Source: Oceanospirillales bacterium (GTDB lineage: Bacteria > Pseudomonadota > Gammaproteobacteria > Pseudomonadales > Endozoicomonadaceae). Taken from it: a stretch of 37,604 nt of DNA. Each line of letters opens with the position of its first letter. The stretch's first letter is position 1. The notes under the pieces were generated by a model, which was given only the letters and a program-made list of their open reading frames with translations, was not told where the DNA came from and searched no databases. Position numbers and translations under genes: made by a program. Where the stretch lies: positions 1 through 37,604 of the forward strand of contig SIHQ01000033.1 in NCBI GenBank assembly GCA_004762125.1, in the 5' to 3' direction. Of the stretch, positions 34,201-35,580 are shown piece after piece.

Positions 34201-35481
34201 ACCTGCAGCATCACCATCGGCGTTCATTTTCCTGACAGAGATATTGTTATTTTTAAATACTTCAATATAAAGAGACTGATTGATCTGACTAACATCAAGA
34301 GTATCTGTCGTCTTATTCAATACCTTGATTTGATCTTTGCTGAGATCACCAGGTTCCACCGACTGACTGCCATCGTCGGTATCGGTCAACAAGCTTGCTT
34401 CATATTTAGGAGCATTAGCCGCAAAAAACTCTTCAGCGCTGAGTTCAACAACACCTGCCTCATACTCCAGCGCCCAGTCACCGCCAATAAACCGATTACC
34501 GGTTAAATCATCAGAAGCCGCTATATCAGCGTCAGTAACACCCGCTAACCGATCGACAAACTGAATACCCAGTTCGCCCTGTGCAACATTACAGCCATAG
34601 AGCAGAATGTCGCCGTTAGCTGACATGGACTGCCCAAGGCTCTTTAATTCACGGCGATAGCGTTCAAGGTTGTTGTTACCGAGTTGTATATTGCCCAGTT
34701 GAACACCGGCCATACGACCATGACTCAATATATGAAGCGCCGTAATCCCCTGATATTGATCAGCAATCTTACTGAGCTGAGTGACACCGTCTTCATTGGC
34801 ATCAAGGATTACCAGAGTAATCTGGCTGTTAATTAAGCTATCTCTAGTTCGATCATCCTGCAGCTCTGAATTGGCTTGCTCTGCATCACTTTCATTCAGC
34901 GGGCTGATTACCGTTGTGGACTGTAACTGGAACTCACCAAAACTGTTCAGTTGCCACTCAAGATTCGCAACAACGTCTTCACCCATAAAGCGGCTTAAAA
35001 TGATTTCTACATCATCAACAGAAGGGTCAATCATCACCAACTGCTGGCCGGAGATTTCCTGAAGCAGTCGGATATCTGCGGTCGTCAGTGAGTCAGAGGC
35101 TGGTATCTCTGAGTCCTGATGCGCAGGCTGTACGCCATCAGCAGAGGCCGGTTCTGCTGATGAACTGCTTGATTCATTATCAAGTTGTGATTCCTGCTCC
35201 CGAATGATCTGAAGAACTTTATTGTCATTGGCTGCATGTTCAACCAGACCCGTGTTCACCAGCTGTTCAACCACTTCGACATCATTTAACTGAGAGCGAA
35301 GCACTTCGTCCATGGCCAATGGTGCCGCATCAGCACTGAGCAGATAACGGTTCTCCATCTGCTCGGCAAGATAGAGATTCTTGCGCCGCGCCCTGCGACT
35401 GCGACTGTTCCAGAGATAGCGACGCAATTCCTGCATCTTGGCGTAGCGTGACTGAACGACTCGACGAAAAAGTACCAGCAT
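9730..35481 (-). CDS. Giant LEPR-XLL / DUF4347 / RTX-type calcium-binding exoprotein (8,583 aa)
   Basis: One uninterrupted frame of 25.7 kb encoding a protein of roughly 0.9 MDa. Order: Arg-rich start and LEPR-XLL motif (42-51); DUF4347 (about 220-350); GGxGxDxL calcium-repeat blocks near 540-610 and 1150-1210; metzincin zinc site (H2379, E2380, H2383, H2389); a long conserved beta-rich middle with EF-hand-like loops (DLNGDGIAD, DENNDGFLRSDE); a charged linker near 3700-3760; more calcium repeats near 4125-4420; duplicated beta modules between about 4900 and 7900; a final repeat block; a Ser/Pro/acidic linker and a short hydrophobic-basic tail. On reading through I found only three cysteines (C297 and two near 3930-3985), typical of proteins exported without periplasmic folding. 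No Sec signal peptide is visible. AAAGGAA lies 8 bases before the ATG. It probably acts at the cell surface as an adhesin, matrix protein or protease. Its location between TolC and the export genes makes it their likely substrate. Confidence 0.93.
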   Translation of the reverse strand: MLVLFRRVVQSRYAKMQELRRYLWNSRSRRARRKNLYLAEQMENRYLLSADAAPLAMDEVLRSQLNDVEVVEQLVNTGLVEHAANDNKVLQIIREQESQLDNESSSSSAEPASADGVQPAHQDSEIPASDSLTTADIRLLQEISGQQLVMIDPSVDDVEIILSRFMGEDVVANLEWQLNSFGEFQLQSTTVISPLNESDAEQANSELQDDRTRDSLINSQITLVILDANEDGVTQLSKIADQYQGITALHILSHGRMAGVQLGNIQLGNNNLERYRRELKSLGQSMSANGDILLYGCNVAQGELGIQFVDRLAGVTDADIAASDDLTGNRFIGGDWALEYEAGVVELSAEEFFAANAPKYEASLLTDTDDGSQSVEPGDLSKDQIKVLNKTTDTLDVSQINQSLYIEVFKNNNISVRKMNADGDAAGPRLTLKREDNLKIENLVLGGSNKDVTLVLHKGANLSGTLNKLGSWSGKLNLMFEGGKMKNLNLSNNRWQFSGRISSFDSALKENLSEITSTDSADVYKANDAYKVIVSAMAGDDYLTGGDLTDVFDGGTGDDVLKGQEGEDQLSGNDGNDQLYGGSGKDTLSGGTGGDYLEGGEGNDELDGGQGQDTYAYTSVQWGTNETITDSDGQSSLDFSKVKAPLKVVFDTDGKVIVTAEYEAPEQLHDGIDLAQGESPVYLNLLQLPELEFEGLKVKAVSQSDFDFYIKVGDQRKQIEVSALSILEVKNKLIELLEVEISIYDDLSVKKTINNVRVSSPAEYQLLAYKKDDGSWSEGTTDLSIKPLLPELRALDPTIGYEDKNKWQVEETTLTLSVGDFTHRSPNSEFEESAISITFFSDSKWRDGFSGTLKQVREEWSKEVYGQIDHALKSAKAARQLTDSIRTELDQFLINQWLNGIKGSVSSQLTSISAESVNINLVHNDNKFQLELSITDHKGEIALSQQSLPDELYQKLVTPQKLTVNKPDSKPAVSRFLAPEDANAPVTYQIKTLTNDLTIVADSVNSTLDLSTLTTELEIELHGDGEITVVQGKEADKVTLKAEGIDQLIIGNSSSSGQRTLILTQEGLGSFGKLNGVAGHLVLAEGFSDRNLKINNTANSWRNTDPYTLVMLGLDLPGLKEFKLTAIDSVTVQSGFLGNLDVAGIANVITASGEDYVLGSSSKDSISTGKGNDSLDGGGGDDTLNGGKGSDTLNGNKGNDTLTGGKDSDTYLFTESDWGKDTIVESKGEGESDHIDFSPLDVGLTHVISGNNYYGYTGEDRVSGKQAQLTGWTASKGEIEFNPKTDIETDASRVSVEDENFQFIEKLSVSKQQNNFYFGNDWGPSAYWGNVAGTLAGGLGSKIAEKLGALSDRTLEIDTSMATGLKLDFRQVTDQLIFSFEEKGGVVSLLVTKTDGFSIPFLDAEIIKDGDIKLNVIRFTHVDKNTVIYGGRNANTFSISDGTEFKGKLYGGEGIKDWVSELIDGKPLSKPDNFQRLKELFNTVNNVHGLLGGELPELFVSNTVDLSEISKADIKPVKLELSEKDHGGVSEGSQSLNGFSGIVQNIDSVVYGAGFNYISGTDGGFTKVIADKLKNPRKVDFIQSLKDAGIDGFTDGGEKFKVTGNLLADLFGKLRLEDKFDDSPWLYSQVKAALGPWIDGTVAPGIHVLSGKSGGDTYSFEGVYGAGLVLERPDLVVDDFSQPEGFDTLDLSGSKADVVVDIYQGKLSKIPGIEDILEQFKLPDSDDAFLDVETNILIVRDNSISSQLSQYTLGAIDTSEILGDKAGNLLIALDIENLVLGEGNTTLRFHGDAKLQGTVSTHDDGNVTLDYSQYEGDLSVDGEAGFDFELIPEIEIIPDFNIGELKIEGISYDGISYGESAKASGIEGNRFLGLTQVSTWLEKMGVDTPEKLSEFLPENNAISSIDRIILPEGSDFGVQSSDALDTDNDWFESAVIPIEVMAVGEQIEISYTANAGVWQLSLDDRLTRPLAANATAEQVEDALVQVNESDSVISVEKTDEGYRISGIAESTLLAKNDHIDLVGMTLVEASSSTGSLTARDWSNSSYILSGSGSMTLNLAGKESTIDFDIDTDTDAAIIEKIKSGFETLTRPDQVTVTDSGKGFWIIDLAGIYDSGELDGVWQGISGNLINITGSGSSAGSVKGVNNLAFSKGNQIVFGAGEKGQDGEEDTVFKVYYGVEPYSLASELLKGEASYQGRKMFVGSGEYSAVALDKALLAEDTDLKITHHDGVSVYNLGYGNYLVALQAELAEPEDDELSFSLLSNWSASAIEVGHEKLASVLGSLHVAEMGSGSDVLTIEQARVVWENAKDPWQQAGIEESRLAELTFEIKELVGTELAQFNPAEKTITLDKNAAGWGWYTSAEVPETDNNQIDLLSVLLHEMGHGLGLQHEKSTGLMSEMLTTGHRHSEALNTVVERQTASESGRLLSGLEKAADSVASLNNQLLTELLEIDLPFGSANLSGLISEALPDLQLDSLLKDRITALKLSLENYFTIQVAPDVDGLLQHLADDPGITGIHVERASSGSHAFAVSIDLVTLAQELSLNLDNWQLESPGTGLTPLGLDLSINSDLALPLSADITFDFGFGLNSTGDFYFDSPNVQVGISVGHDAYSVTVDESEGTLNWNSETGAVVLEGNPVDEISAGDILVVTDQTGNNQSYGVKAISDYDSVQNHTTLILVGLDPEGNLENDEYAALPAGISYATVRKAFDLEVELGMFGLQVNDGYIDFDTSVTLGSDQRLEMVDFESEKQFDTLSSTIDGDMEYAVYLPVQLAGALSGLNSNTGYITAFSNRLPDNAGFKELVYSIPGTIDVSGLDQLLEMQNLSLDMILTALEQLLDELVGEDKQVSGIVGSDGNLDVYEQVWELGDDHPSEDYVVVTDDQGDPVSQQILIDGLQSLQLYQWKNKKEDIIFWGALSEADSKLQKYELLWVEQKNYSESDFLDLEKTENGYKQYQLKTGSLYDDIPLLGVSVADVLGSGSVSIAAALQQAVSSVRVSASNIGELTQHFNAELRSLLGLDAETQPLALSYEDSSLAMDFSLLWETQRAYQLDLDLDDLGADRWLGEFATLVDLEAESLLQLNAEAGLEIGFDFDLSDVTQPVFSVDSGTGIRAEISGGADFEKIRLGLGGLGFSSYEAGANVNLGFYADLGKEGADDTNGQAGLQLDELKTAFQAEAYGQAGLELPLYFPVKALPLGGTTADLNGDGIADHTLYSEAAFSFDAVNGLDTDYSYQIPEFDLKLDKLTLLYQLLNDPGTLLTGLGEFFTGLDTVANALGSIDLPLVGSEPFERLENSLSGVRGAVMNALISAPADYKDVASDDGKVALQQLLEEMQNRGDQVFDVVITAIQNALFDGLKDIDSDLFGFLVPVLDDNGHEQYDDNGKLKTSSPSTSEDIQLTLSTEGQLSFNIMFGGVLVGNRLADGTVNSAEIDIDFMAGIPGLGLDIEAKINTAIDYLMGIGLGIDGGGVYLDTSGINSAGEEITLDVVAELDAKGDKSVEGKLGFLIVDVSGTAGLSGHLGIDLQDENNDGFLRSDERLELIMNANAEAQADLFAKVQTLAGAIIPAIETGINYNQILGDARWNSNTGFNFITGSPEITLTDVTLDAGTIFEGFLGQSLDIIRDIIEPIRPVVNLMTTEVDMGVAQFQLIDLAYLRMPASVVDTAKNVMNVMKATIEFIDSVDSVGGDINFGDFYLGGRFLEDPDSEVSEEEIKYKNGDKKSKPTSTEDNSSVTNGPNQSGLDGKSTKGTKAGTGTGSSEKRFRIPILDDPATLLGFLTGKNVDLFWYDLPDLDLEFNYEKSYIVFPGLNAVIGGLVGIETNFDFGFDTKGFSEFQDTGYDPAQSWKIMNGFYLDDHGAENSGNDLDEVELSARIFAGASLGAGGLIEAGVMGGIEALIGFDLNDKLSEFMNGFPIGDGKLYGNELIERISHGPQCLFDVHGELSVFLEAFLWIGLDLGLTEITIFEARERFVDEILAQFSWECVHTAPEKLASLDDNTDTLTLAYSGSDSGGEHNYRVFGSDTKDDWTLEGLFRLGLIDFEYYTSGELQTLANKLEDYRGEEAGVIFVSTGQRVEVYRASQVKTLKATGTDKSDSYRLTGLEGFIEKIDFSDLGEGNDLVEINLSGQLPADTSLTGIMDIYLNGGLGGDTLVVNAGGSGKTVGQIILRGGADADRLRVASAIEAGITMIGGLGNDTLRLDGEDSGYEQFIALGGKGNDVIFGGANGDFIFGDDSVSSNNVHALTQLLASGIDLKEGSNRELVYKKLDRVIDQLGGMDTIASYGGHDFIDSGDETVAPEFNNVVTPYYRPDGTPFDTADYDANGILKDISQPHILQNRHGDLVMSGDGNDLVFTGYGQDEVQAGTGFNRVDTGGDDDIIDARESTGEFFAGSGDDLIRWDYVPGSNMTVDGQQGDDRLVATLNDKASKIDLLKALDSSTAQLKIYEDKTNMTVADVLALTGVEALSLAMKGGDDALTIGDLIDTDLRAVDIDAGSELEKIWRPDIDSDGNSSPVRVDNQQQYLPVLPDSATDVKIFYGSDEVDVNDYSIAGLTVALKAMRQASEESDLSLTAFQHLGETRFTLGLDAFGFTSNDDGNYSLLRVQYTDSGVTTTVYAEHAITTSGMDAKAEEYFYRPALSSGEYRFDENGLPILEDHIVASELSDADNKVQVIEVLEGLDKIRLFYGYQPAETIDGKPYVDIHAWMTSAEIQQLIETSFFDGSAVPNVFVTDLDDGEGWTLTFNGNGSESVGQFAYYFQTQAYTGELQRQADSTTLDTFLRMQELNSGQWQYQFNDDGSPKLMRLAQQVESTFMWQDWMKAASIQLDTTELGLESLYQLIASTREFGTLPEDAGLEQKSAYWQQATVAFQSLLNSVENQPVMQVELLETSTADQPVWEIQEWSSARYEFQYQTESLNPGAHQYLHLFVDNQYKTIDLAGFSQNDLNIELVAQVKALTGISTTIEWQGNDSLVLTSDSRLDSVLQLTFNNLVEPEAFMTIAASDPDEMPTHYYAGDHSVSFAQQTEVAPEQFTALSTTVILHVDWQQSELLTDDISASIDNPETLLSSLFIPSVPGSTGHELNGVSLDLSALTKNDISNAFENLSEDQFEIQSKDSGWVIQFTGESPAVAELTYTLNTHNLSTQLEAYIQPWSVQKLSLPTGIDKVSLSYHGNNYVLDLSGGDLNFSEIPLLSSAEITSVSNDFGVSDFVIRLPVGFDEYHPITFTVVTSEVHKATISGENDSQQRLSIPETGILALTVANETVYVDAGATVETVKSALELLPSVIYATVTVEINEWSITFEDPRHESGTDYPQLHWQLLTDLFLDPASAGTVVKTINRLSEQQWQPEKGSDGHQTIYGYETSTDTSGVFYSAFQTVERQVPRATLKDIWDYDNDGNLVRTGEQDWFLDPRYIVDQSADTISIEGSAQDDYFLIGNQVQNRGQGEAEEVHYDVMQVSHSRQGLASEANKDKDLDKVVINIRSLTFSNKINDQVTVDAGDGNDTIIAGLVPNSPEVVNGKDVLQSQLLETLNLTGGEGNDWIVGSAFTDRIDMGSGQNRVTGNEGEDTFFGIKDENADLLIESRSGSFVLDDQTLKITYQQKVNTAEGGETSVVDTQVSESENMELFEQFILYGGAAEDRFSVKDFTKDLILDGTEGGDYYSVTLSGDIENGSTVRISDSGSAGSDRLDLNGSMADDTLHLDVKDTGAEYQLTVESQSQPVSFRYGNDVTEPVNLDLDVEPEVLLLEQRRLIEKSLESLSSIRDVMVSGEGTEQKPWKLVLVDADTHDDQFLPLTSANTNTVVNVLKSALVERLQEGVADRLLAGAPNVDAMFENPVNEQQLFFHRGGWPADLNDLGSRSFIFEYNDVQASFSFDATNLPASQSLQLEEFRKQLEEAVRALDSKAVVSGTGSEQNPWIIKLIDAAKDKNGNFYLLSLKNSTTVEIDGQTMAVFSNPADLADAAAQTRAAEDLSTIGDFQRVFYNFTLEQLSIHGREGNDTFIIDDTLAALKVYGDEGNDNFLTGRVLKTRTVETSQGLVEVVDSRDPDAPGITNGVSYNTAFYGGSGDDYFEVNHNKGILDLYGESGDDTFFLKAHLELNPADESEAREKEGGQLTVGAGNEQGIVEEDDKDTLIDYVENNRVNIFGGSGFDSVVIAGTSFADQFYIYTDEETGQQHLYGAGIKLDNIDGIERLALVTGAGKDEVWLYGLDEKLSLYLNLGSDDDQVYIGGEAQQFEVTYPESSAVFTVGQETLTEVLKDTSISYDSIALVKRDFFSTNEGSLPFKKAQEMFRSFLTTWFGGDFSHVAISKAQWKLLETNLATALFHFNRAINSSGAADAIKYGIGSFESYQTDTRDILSQFSSLDGLHKQYFGSNSGQIKGQLLSDQLAKMPEELSLDGVMALMKGGSAWIDEVVDNPMSLLSIDDLLFDRYLRDALAYTLYGDLLHGHTHSPVNLEGDHVWTSQITDTQGYSNGFMKHVDGFHNSKVQSVWIPYDKVIGAYGGNETGGRLLIDLLSLFYSPETLDDKPYNVVETWQTQTVDGLSSYRFDDLTARTETRWMAASYDMEKIAGVVRIAGAGGDDTVTVNARSDVALNVDIKSQTQHLGDFRFSGDPMLSTSVLNAQSYVADYDGDLQAAEYRAQLKVIEDAKAEQKQWLQEEHSISAEGISVSNQQVQDALIRAHKETDINIINQLLDGSLSSFQVELSVDQAVGGDAGINLTLISVLEQLKSAWLAVTPTELKAEAWYLKLGKTIDQGFYLVANGETNPAVGYDFSLDTIESQLAELELIVKDKSPLTELVSALKSVKDFITLASTAEELEIKGHTANINSDLKVYRQKNYDLAGRESQRYYWDGLWSKADTSLESDWLKSLGVFSGRLKLEDPQLQIPAVKTSLAKLIAAVPGLSSDITLGEGFSTDQLKGQDIELLKEYARRLAELNQSYYSYSFFSTAEDGSKRLDSVAINRLKGGVEHSEVIEEEGYLTASNWQNYLNKFDASVTVGMETDGKGQVVFNSSNVDQLIRSEYGLNQDSVDFRAPVEDGTLVGLDGGGKAYFDIITISDSDGFFIPLSVTLRETVETTAVVSSDDVAPVENSNEVSYDTISFESSGSSLNHGYWLAAIENINLNINNTDDQLADTVVMTDSKFIENLTVQTGAGNDQLNITTEGLTGSLNIDTADGNDRVTVSAVDGTGLIKVDAGLADDNITLNHVGVVGSINLKGGDGSDHYELNIADTALGHIKIDEFFQNTLNTVEVNSEDNDDSFLFRSNLLYRFDVGQRIEFDGISDLTLNTHGGDDRIVFDDTSSTVTVNAGEGNDSFQVGQIYKSPRKGSDHNGGLSLTDQFVTTSTTQGYLSRGISHTIELLGQSGNDSFTVYSNQAELSLFGGADSDRFLVRSFVKKGDPLAPVTNVNGEGGIDDIQYTGNANVAIDGGDGADTVTILGTEFSDTLTITGRSVTGAGRVTLFDNIETLLVDGLEGNDYFILTDTSTDLDIRLFGGLGSDTFDIASKENGQLTAIDSRIFIEGGSSGVDTALATVAMLKEERNLPIFNGSIAEVINAIPSVIVAASVMFRNDKGEEQQGFHSKINSALYELVILREGKPDLIMDIGSVDDQTNTITMSGSWPDDDQPSKGDRFFYRPVNLNTRVDESAQIDTINFNNQKDATGQSGTLTDNQLFGFGMMNGTSTGGVSYSGTETVNLLLGTSDDELTVESTHRGSTHIEMGSGNDSVRFKAVSGNTLVRSGSGDDLVELGNDDSLLNDLNENLIVDGGTGSDRLVVDDIGETVDDTGFLTATTLTGLGMSASDLVQTSKQTVQTLLVDALSGDFRLQVSGNTTNTISHNASAQVIQDALSQLVNPYKTDPLLPATDNVSVTAITGGYIIRFQGSAVGQRLDVIPEKNLEGTAGLSNTIDGLSYFGIDRFELNSGQGNDVINIRASHETTDYFVNTAQGDDQVHISSTADNEFSNQQRSEGVLDDVAGDITINAGSGSNALYVSDFDSTTADNNIELSDGLIRGLSEADIYYDATGGNFNSDLVIWTGQAADQVTVSGVEKSDQTITTLYTGAGNDDVTVAGNDVNEPLFAGLPEADDRRLHIWSGSGADMVDASAAALAVRVRAGSGEDIVKGSRSDDVLHGGGDRDIVFGNGGSDQIYGEEPGNVTESDDVLFGDEGFVTLQTATGIITVDSVQTSLRELQTTDQLQRMESSGTVTGDNTIDAGNGVNYVIAGDGSDNVITGSGIDHILADHGYIEVTAGGIQMSTLTPELGGNDVINSGAGSDVIMGGNGQDQLNGGDGIDAIIGDHAILTTISGNRRFDAIDPAFGDDDQLDGGAGNDMMIGGAGTDQFTGLFDNDSILGNFGQITDSTDFSGFVVSTDPANRELIASMMFELYNFSMFDGQGGGLSPFTDTALSLRPVFTDRPVRDLSNEELIEFLRSLPVDQSANGSAGSNGQATNTQAATGNDLTDLDAFLEGLEATAAGNPNPDNDAEPAVQAEPENSGQTPEEVEENKTKPLPSSSPSSPSSSKTIDSQGVDEQAELDDNEEDQKKTAALLLAVASTKGWQYRNRKQTATASHIEWNRQQKYSSWDRKH
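10430..11260 (-). repeat. C-terminal calcium-binding repeat block of the giant protein
   Basis: Repeated units of the type GGxGxDxLxGG occur here, including SDDVLHGGGDRDIVFGNGG, GAGSDVIMGGNGQDQLNGG and GGAGNDMMIGGAGTDQFTG. They alternate with non-repeat strands that carry GDHA/GDEG turns. This is the haemolysin-type parallel beta-roll signature, which binds calcium outside the cell. The block is broken into three or four groups rather than forming one long array. Confidence 0.85.
11795..12065 (-). repeat. Beta-rich 75-90 residue module (copy near C-terminus)
   Basis: This copy reads SGDFRLQVSG, then an NASAQVIQDALSQL helix, then VSVTAITGGYIIRFQG. Pattern: two strands with a glycine turn, a helix headed by an Asn/Asp-Ala pair, and a strand pair with Gly-Gly-aromatic. 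Related copies lie at 29155-29660, 17660-18330 and 19550-20770. I recall the same pattern from other giant bacterial surface proteins. Confidence 0.6.
12985..13675 (-). repeat. Large calcium-repeat module, copy B
   Basis: About 230 residues whose order matches copy A at 16815-17535. It runs: GGDD strand; GEGNDSFQVGQIY; a stretch ending LSRGISHTIELLGQSGNDSF; VYSNQAELSLFGG; DRFLVRSFVKKG; a GTEFSDTLTITG strand; then a VTGAGRVTLFDNIETL segment. The conserved order over this length indicates an internal duplication, not chance similarity of short repeats. Confidence 0.7.
14290..16750 (-). other. Non-repetitive, largely helical insertion domain in the giant protein
   Basis: About 820 residues between modules A and B largely lack the GGxGxD style. 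They read as helices with many Leu, Lys, Glu and Trp, for example FSSLDGLHKQYFG, LSIDDLLFDRYLRDALAYTL and EYARRLAELNQSYYSYSFF. A histidine cluster, HGHTHSPV, occurs near 16150. I recognise no known domain. The change in composition suggests an inserted functional domain (binding or catalytic) carried by the beta-rich scaffold. Confidence 0.5.
16815..17535 (-). repeat. Large calcium-repeat module, copy A
   Basis: This copy has the same order of elements as copy B: LSIHGREGNDTFIIDD, VYGDEGNDNFLTGRVL, a NGVSYNTAFYGGSGDDYF segment, VNHNKGILDLYGESGDDTFFL, a GTSFADQFYIYT strand and a GAGIKLDNIDGIERLALVTG segment. Copies A and B flank the helical insertion domain, so the insertion and the duplication may be linked events. 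Confidence 0.7.
17660..18330 (-). repeat. Two adjacent beta-rich modules with VSGxGxEQxPW motif
   Basis: Two successive copies share a helix of about 20 residues (RRLIEKSLESLSSI and FRKQLEEAVRALDS), then VSGEGTEQKPWKLVLVDA and VSGTGSEQNPWIIKLIDA, and then a segment with LTSAN or LSLKN. The match is close enough to indicate recent tandem duplication within the gene. Confidence 0.7.
19550..20770 (-). repeat. Divergent copies of the beta-rich module
   Basis: Three weaker copies: one near 20530-20770 (YLHLFVDNQYKTIDLAG then NDLNIELVAQVKAL), one near 19815-20030 (IDKVSLSYHGNNYVLDLSG) and one near 19550-19760 (GILALTVANETVYVDAGATV, then ETVKSALELLPSV). The strand-helix-strand order is kept, but identity is low and the borders are approximate. 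Confidence 0.4.
22215..23110 (-). repeat. Central calcium-binding repeat blocks
   Basis: Units such as GGLGNDTLRLDG, GGKGNDVIFGGANGDFIFGDD, SGDGNDLVFTGYGQDEVQAG and GSGDDLIRWD cover residues about 4125-4420. Spacers separate them, including a segment on a date-like FNNVVTPYYRPDG strand. These are again haemolysin-type nonapeptide units, presumably folding on calcium binding outside the cell. Confidence 0.8.
24196..24390 (-). other. Low-complexity charged linker in the giant protein
   Basis: About 65 residues of acidic (DPDSEVSEEE), Lys-rich (KNGDKKSK) and Gly/Thr/Ser-rich (TKAGTGTGSSEK) composition. It divides the well-structured upstream part from the region starting RIPILDDPATLLGFL. It is probably disordered and could be a hinge or a proteolytic cut site; no specific motif is seen. 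Confidence 0.55.
28250..28540 (-). other. Metzincin-type zinc protease site inside the giant protein
   Basis: HEMGHGLGLQHE at residues 2379-2390 fits the HExxHxxGxxH consensus of metzincins (matrixins, serralysins). GLMSEM seven residues on supplies the Met-turn. Upstream AAGWGWYTS and the acidic DLLSVLL segment match the fold around such sites in other giant calcium-repeat proteins. Three His ligands and the catalytic Glu are all present, so activity is plausible. The domain is short (about 90-100 residues), so it may be a minimal or degenerate version. Confidence 0.8.
29155..29660 (-). repeat. Two tandem beta-rich modules, N-terminal pair
   Basis: Two consecutive copies: GVWQLSLDDRL with NATAEQVEDALVQV and GYRISGIAES; then GSMTLNLAGK with DAAIIEKIKSGFETL and FWIIDLAG. 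They have the same strand-turn-strand, helix, strand layout as the copy at 11795-12065. They lie just upstream of the metzincin site. Confidence 0.55.
31853..32029 (-). repeat. Calcium-binding repeat block 2
   Basis: Consecutive GKGNDSLDGGGGDDTLNGG, KGSDTLNGNKGNDTLTGG and DSDTYLF units, residues about 1150-1210, form a standard haemolysin-type array that ends in the D-T-Y-x-F capping strand seen in RTX proteins. Confidence 0.9.
33650..33870 (-). repeat. Calcium-binding repeat block 1
   Basis: About seven contiguous units between residues 538 and 611, for example GTGDDVLKGQEGEDQLSG, GGSGKDTLSGGTGGDYLEGG and GEGNDELDGGQGQDTYAY. This is the most regular RTX array in the protein and ends with the same D-T-Y cap as block 2. 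Confidence 0.92.
34432..34824 (-). other. DUF4347 domain of the giant protein
   Basis: Residues about 220-350 contain ITLVILDANEDG, LHILSHGRMAG, ANGDILLYGCNVAQG and the WALEYEAGVVE strand, typical of DUF4347 near the start of long bacterial surface proteins. H254 (in SHG) and C297 (in YGCN) are placed as the His-Cys pair of caspase-like (clan CD) folds. Catalysis is not established for the domain; I infer only that the geometry deserves testing. Confidence 0.8.
35302..35394 (-). other. LEPR-XLL motif region at the N-terminus of the giant protein
   Basis: An Arg-rich segment (RSRRARRKN) is followed by LYLAEQMENRYLLSADAAP. The core M-E-N-R-Y-L-L-S-A-D fits the L-E-x-R-x-L-L-S-A-D pattern found at the N-terminus of very long repeat proteins in Proteobacteria and Planctomycetes. 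It has no hydrophobic Sec signal and may itself be the targeting element. Confidence 0.8.
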
Positions 35482-35497
35482 GGTTTAAATTCCTTTA

Positions 35498-35518
35498 TTC
35501 CTGTCCGGCCGACGGGAA
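35498..35518 (-). promoter_or_regulatory. Hairpin just upstream of the giant gene's ribosome binding site
   Basis: On the transcript TTCCCGTC and GACAGGAA pair around a GGCCG loop with one mismatch. The stem hides the first of two GGAA motifs; the second (AAAGGAA) lies free next to the ATG. The element could tune initiation for a 25.7-kb message. The 100-bp gap to the TolC gene shows no terminator, so co-transcription is likely. Confidence 0.3.
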
Positions 35519-35580
35519 AGCGGAGTTTGGGTCACCTTGTACGGCTGATTCTCAAGGGTAATTTTTTATTGTTGCTCTTT

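Noticed and set aside
10003-35062. Many plus-strand and alternate-frame ORFs of 60-130 codons within the giant gene
   Set aside because: They are shadows of a 25.7-kb real frame whose repeated Gly/Asp codons suppress stops on the other strand. None has a recognisable domain or start signal.
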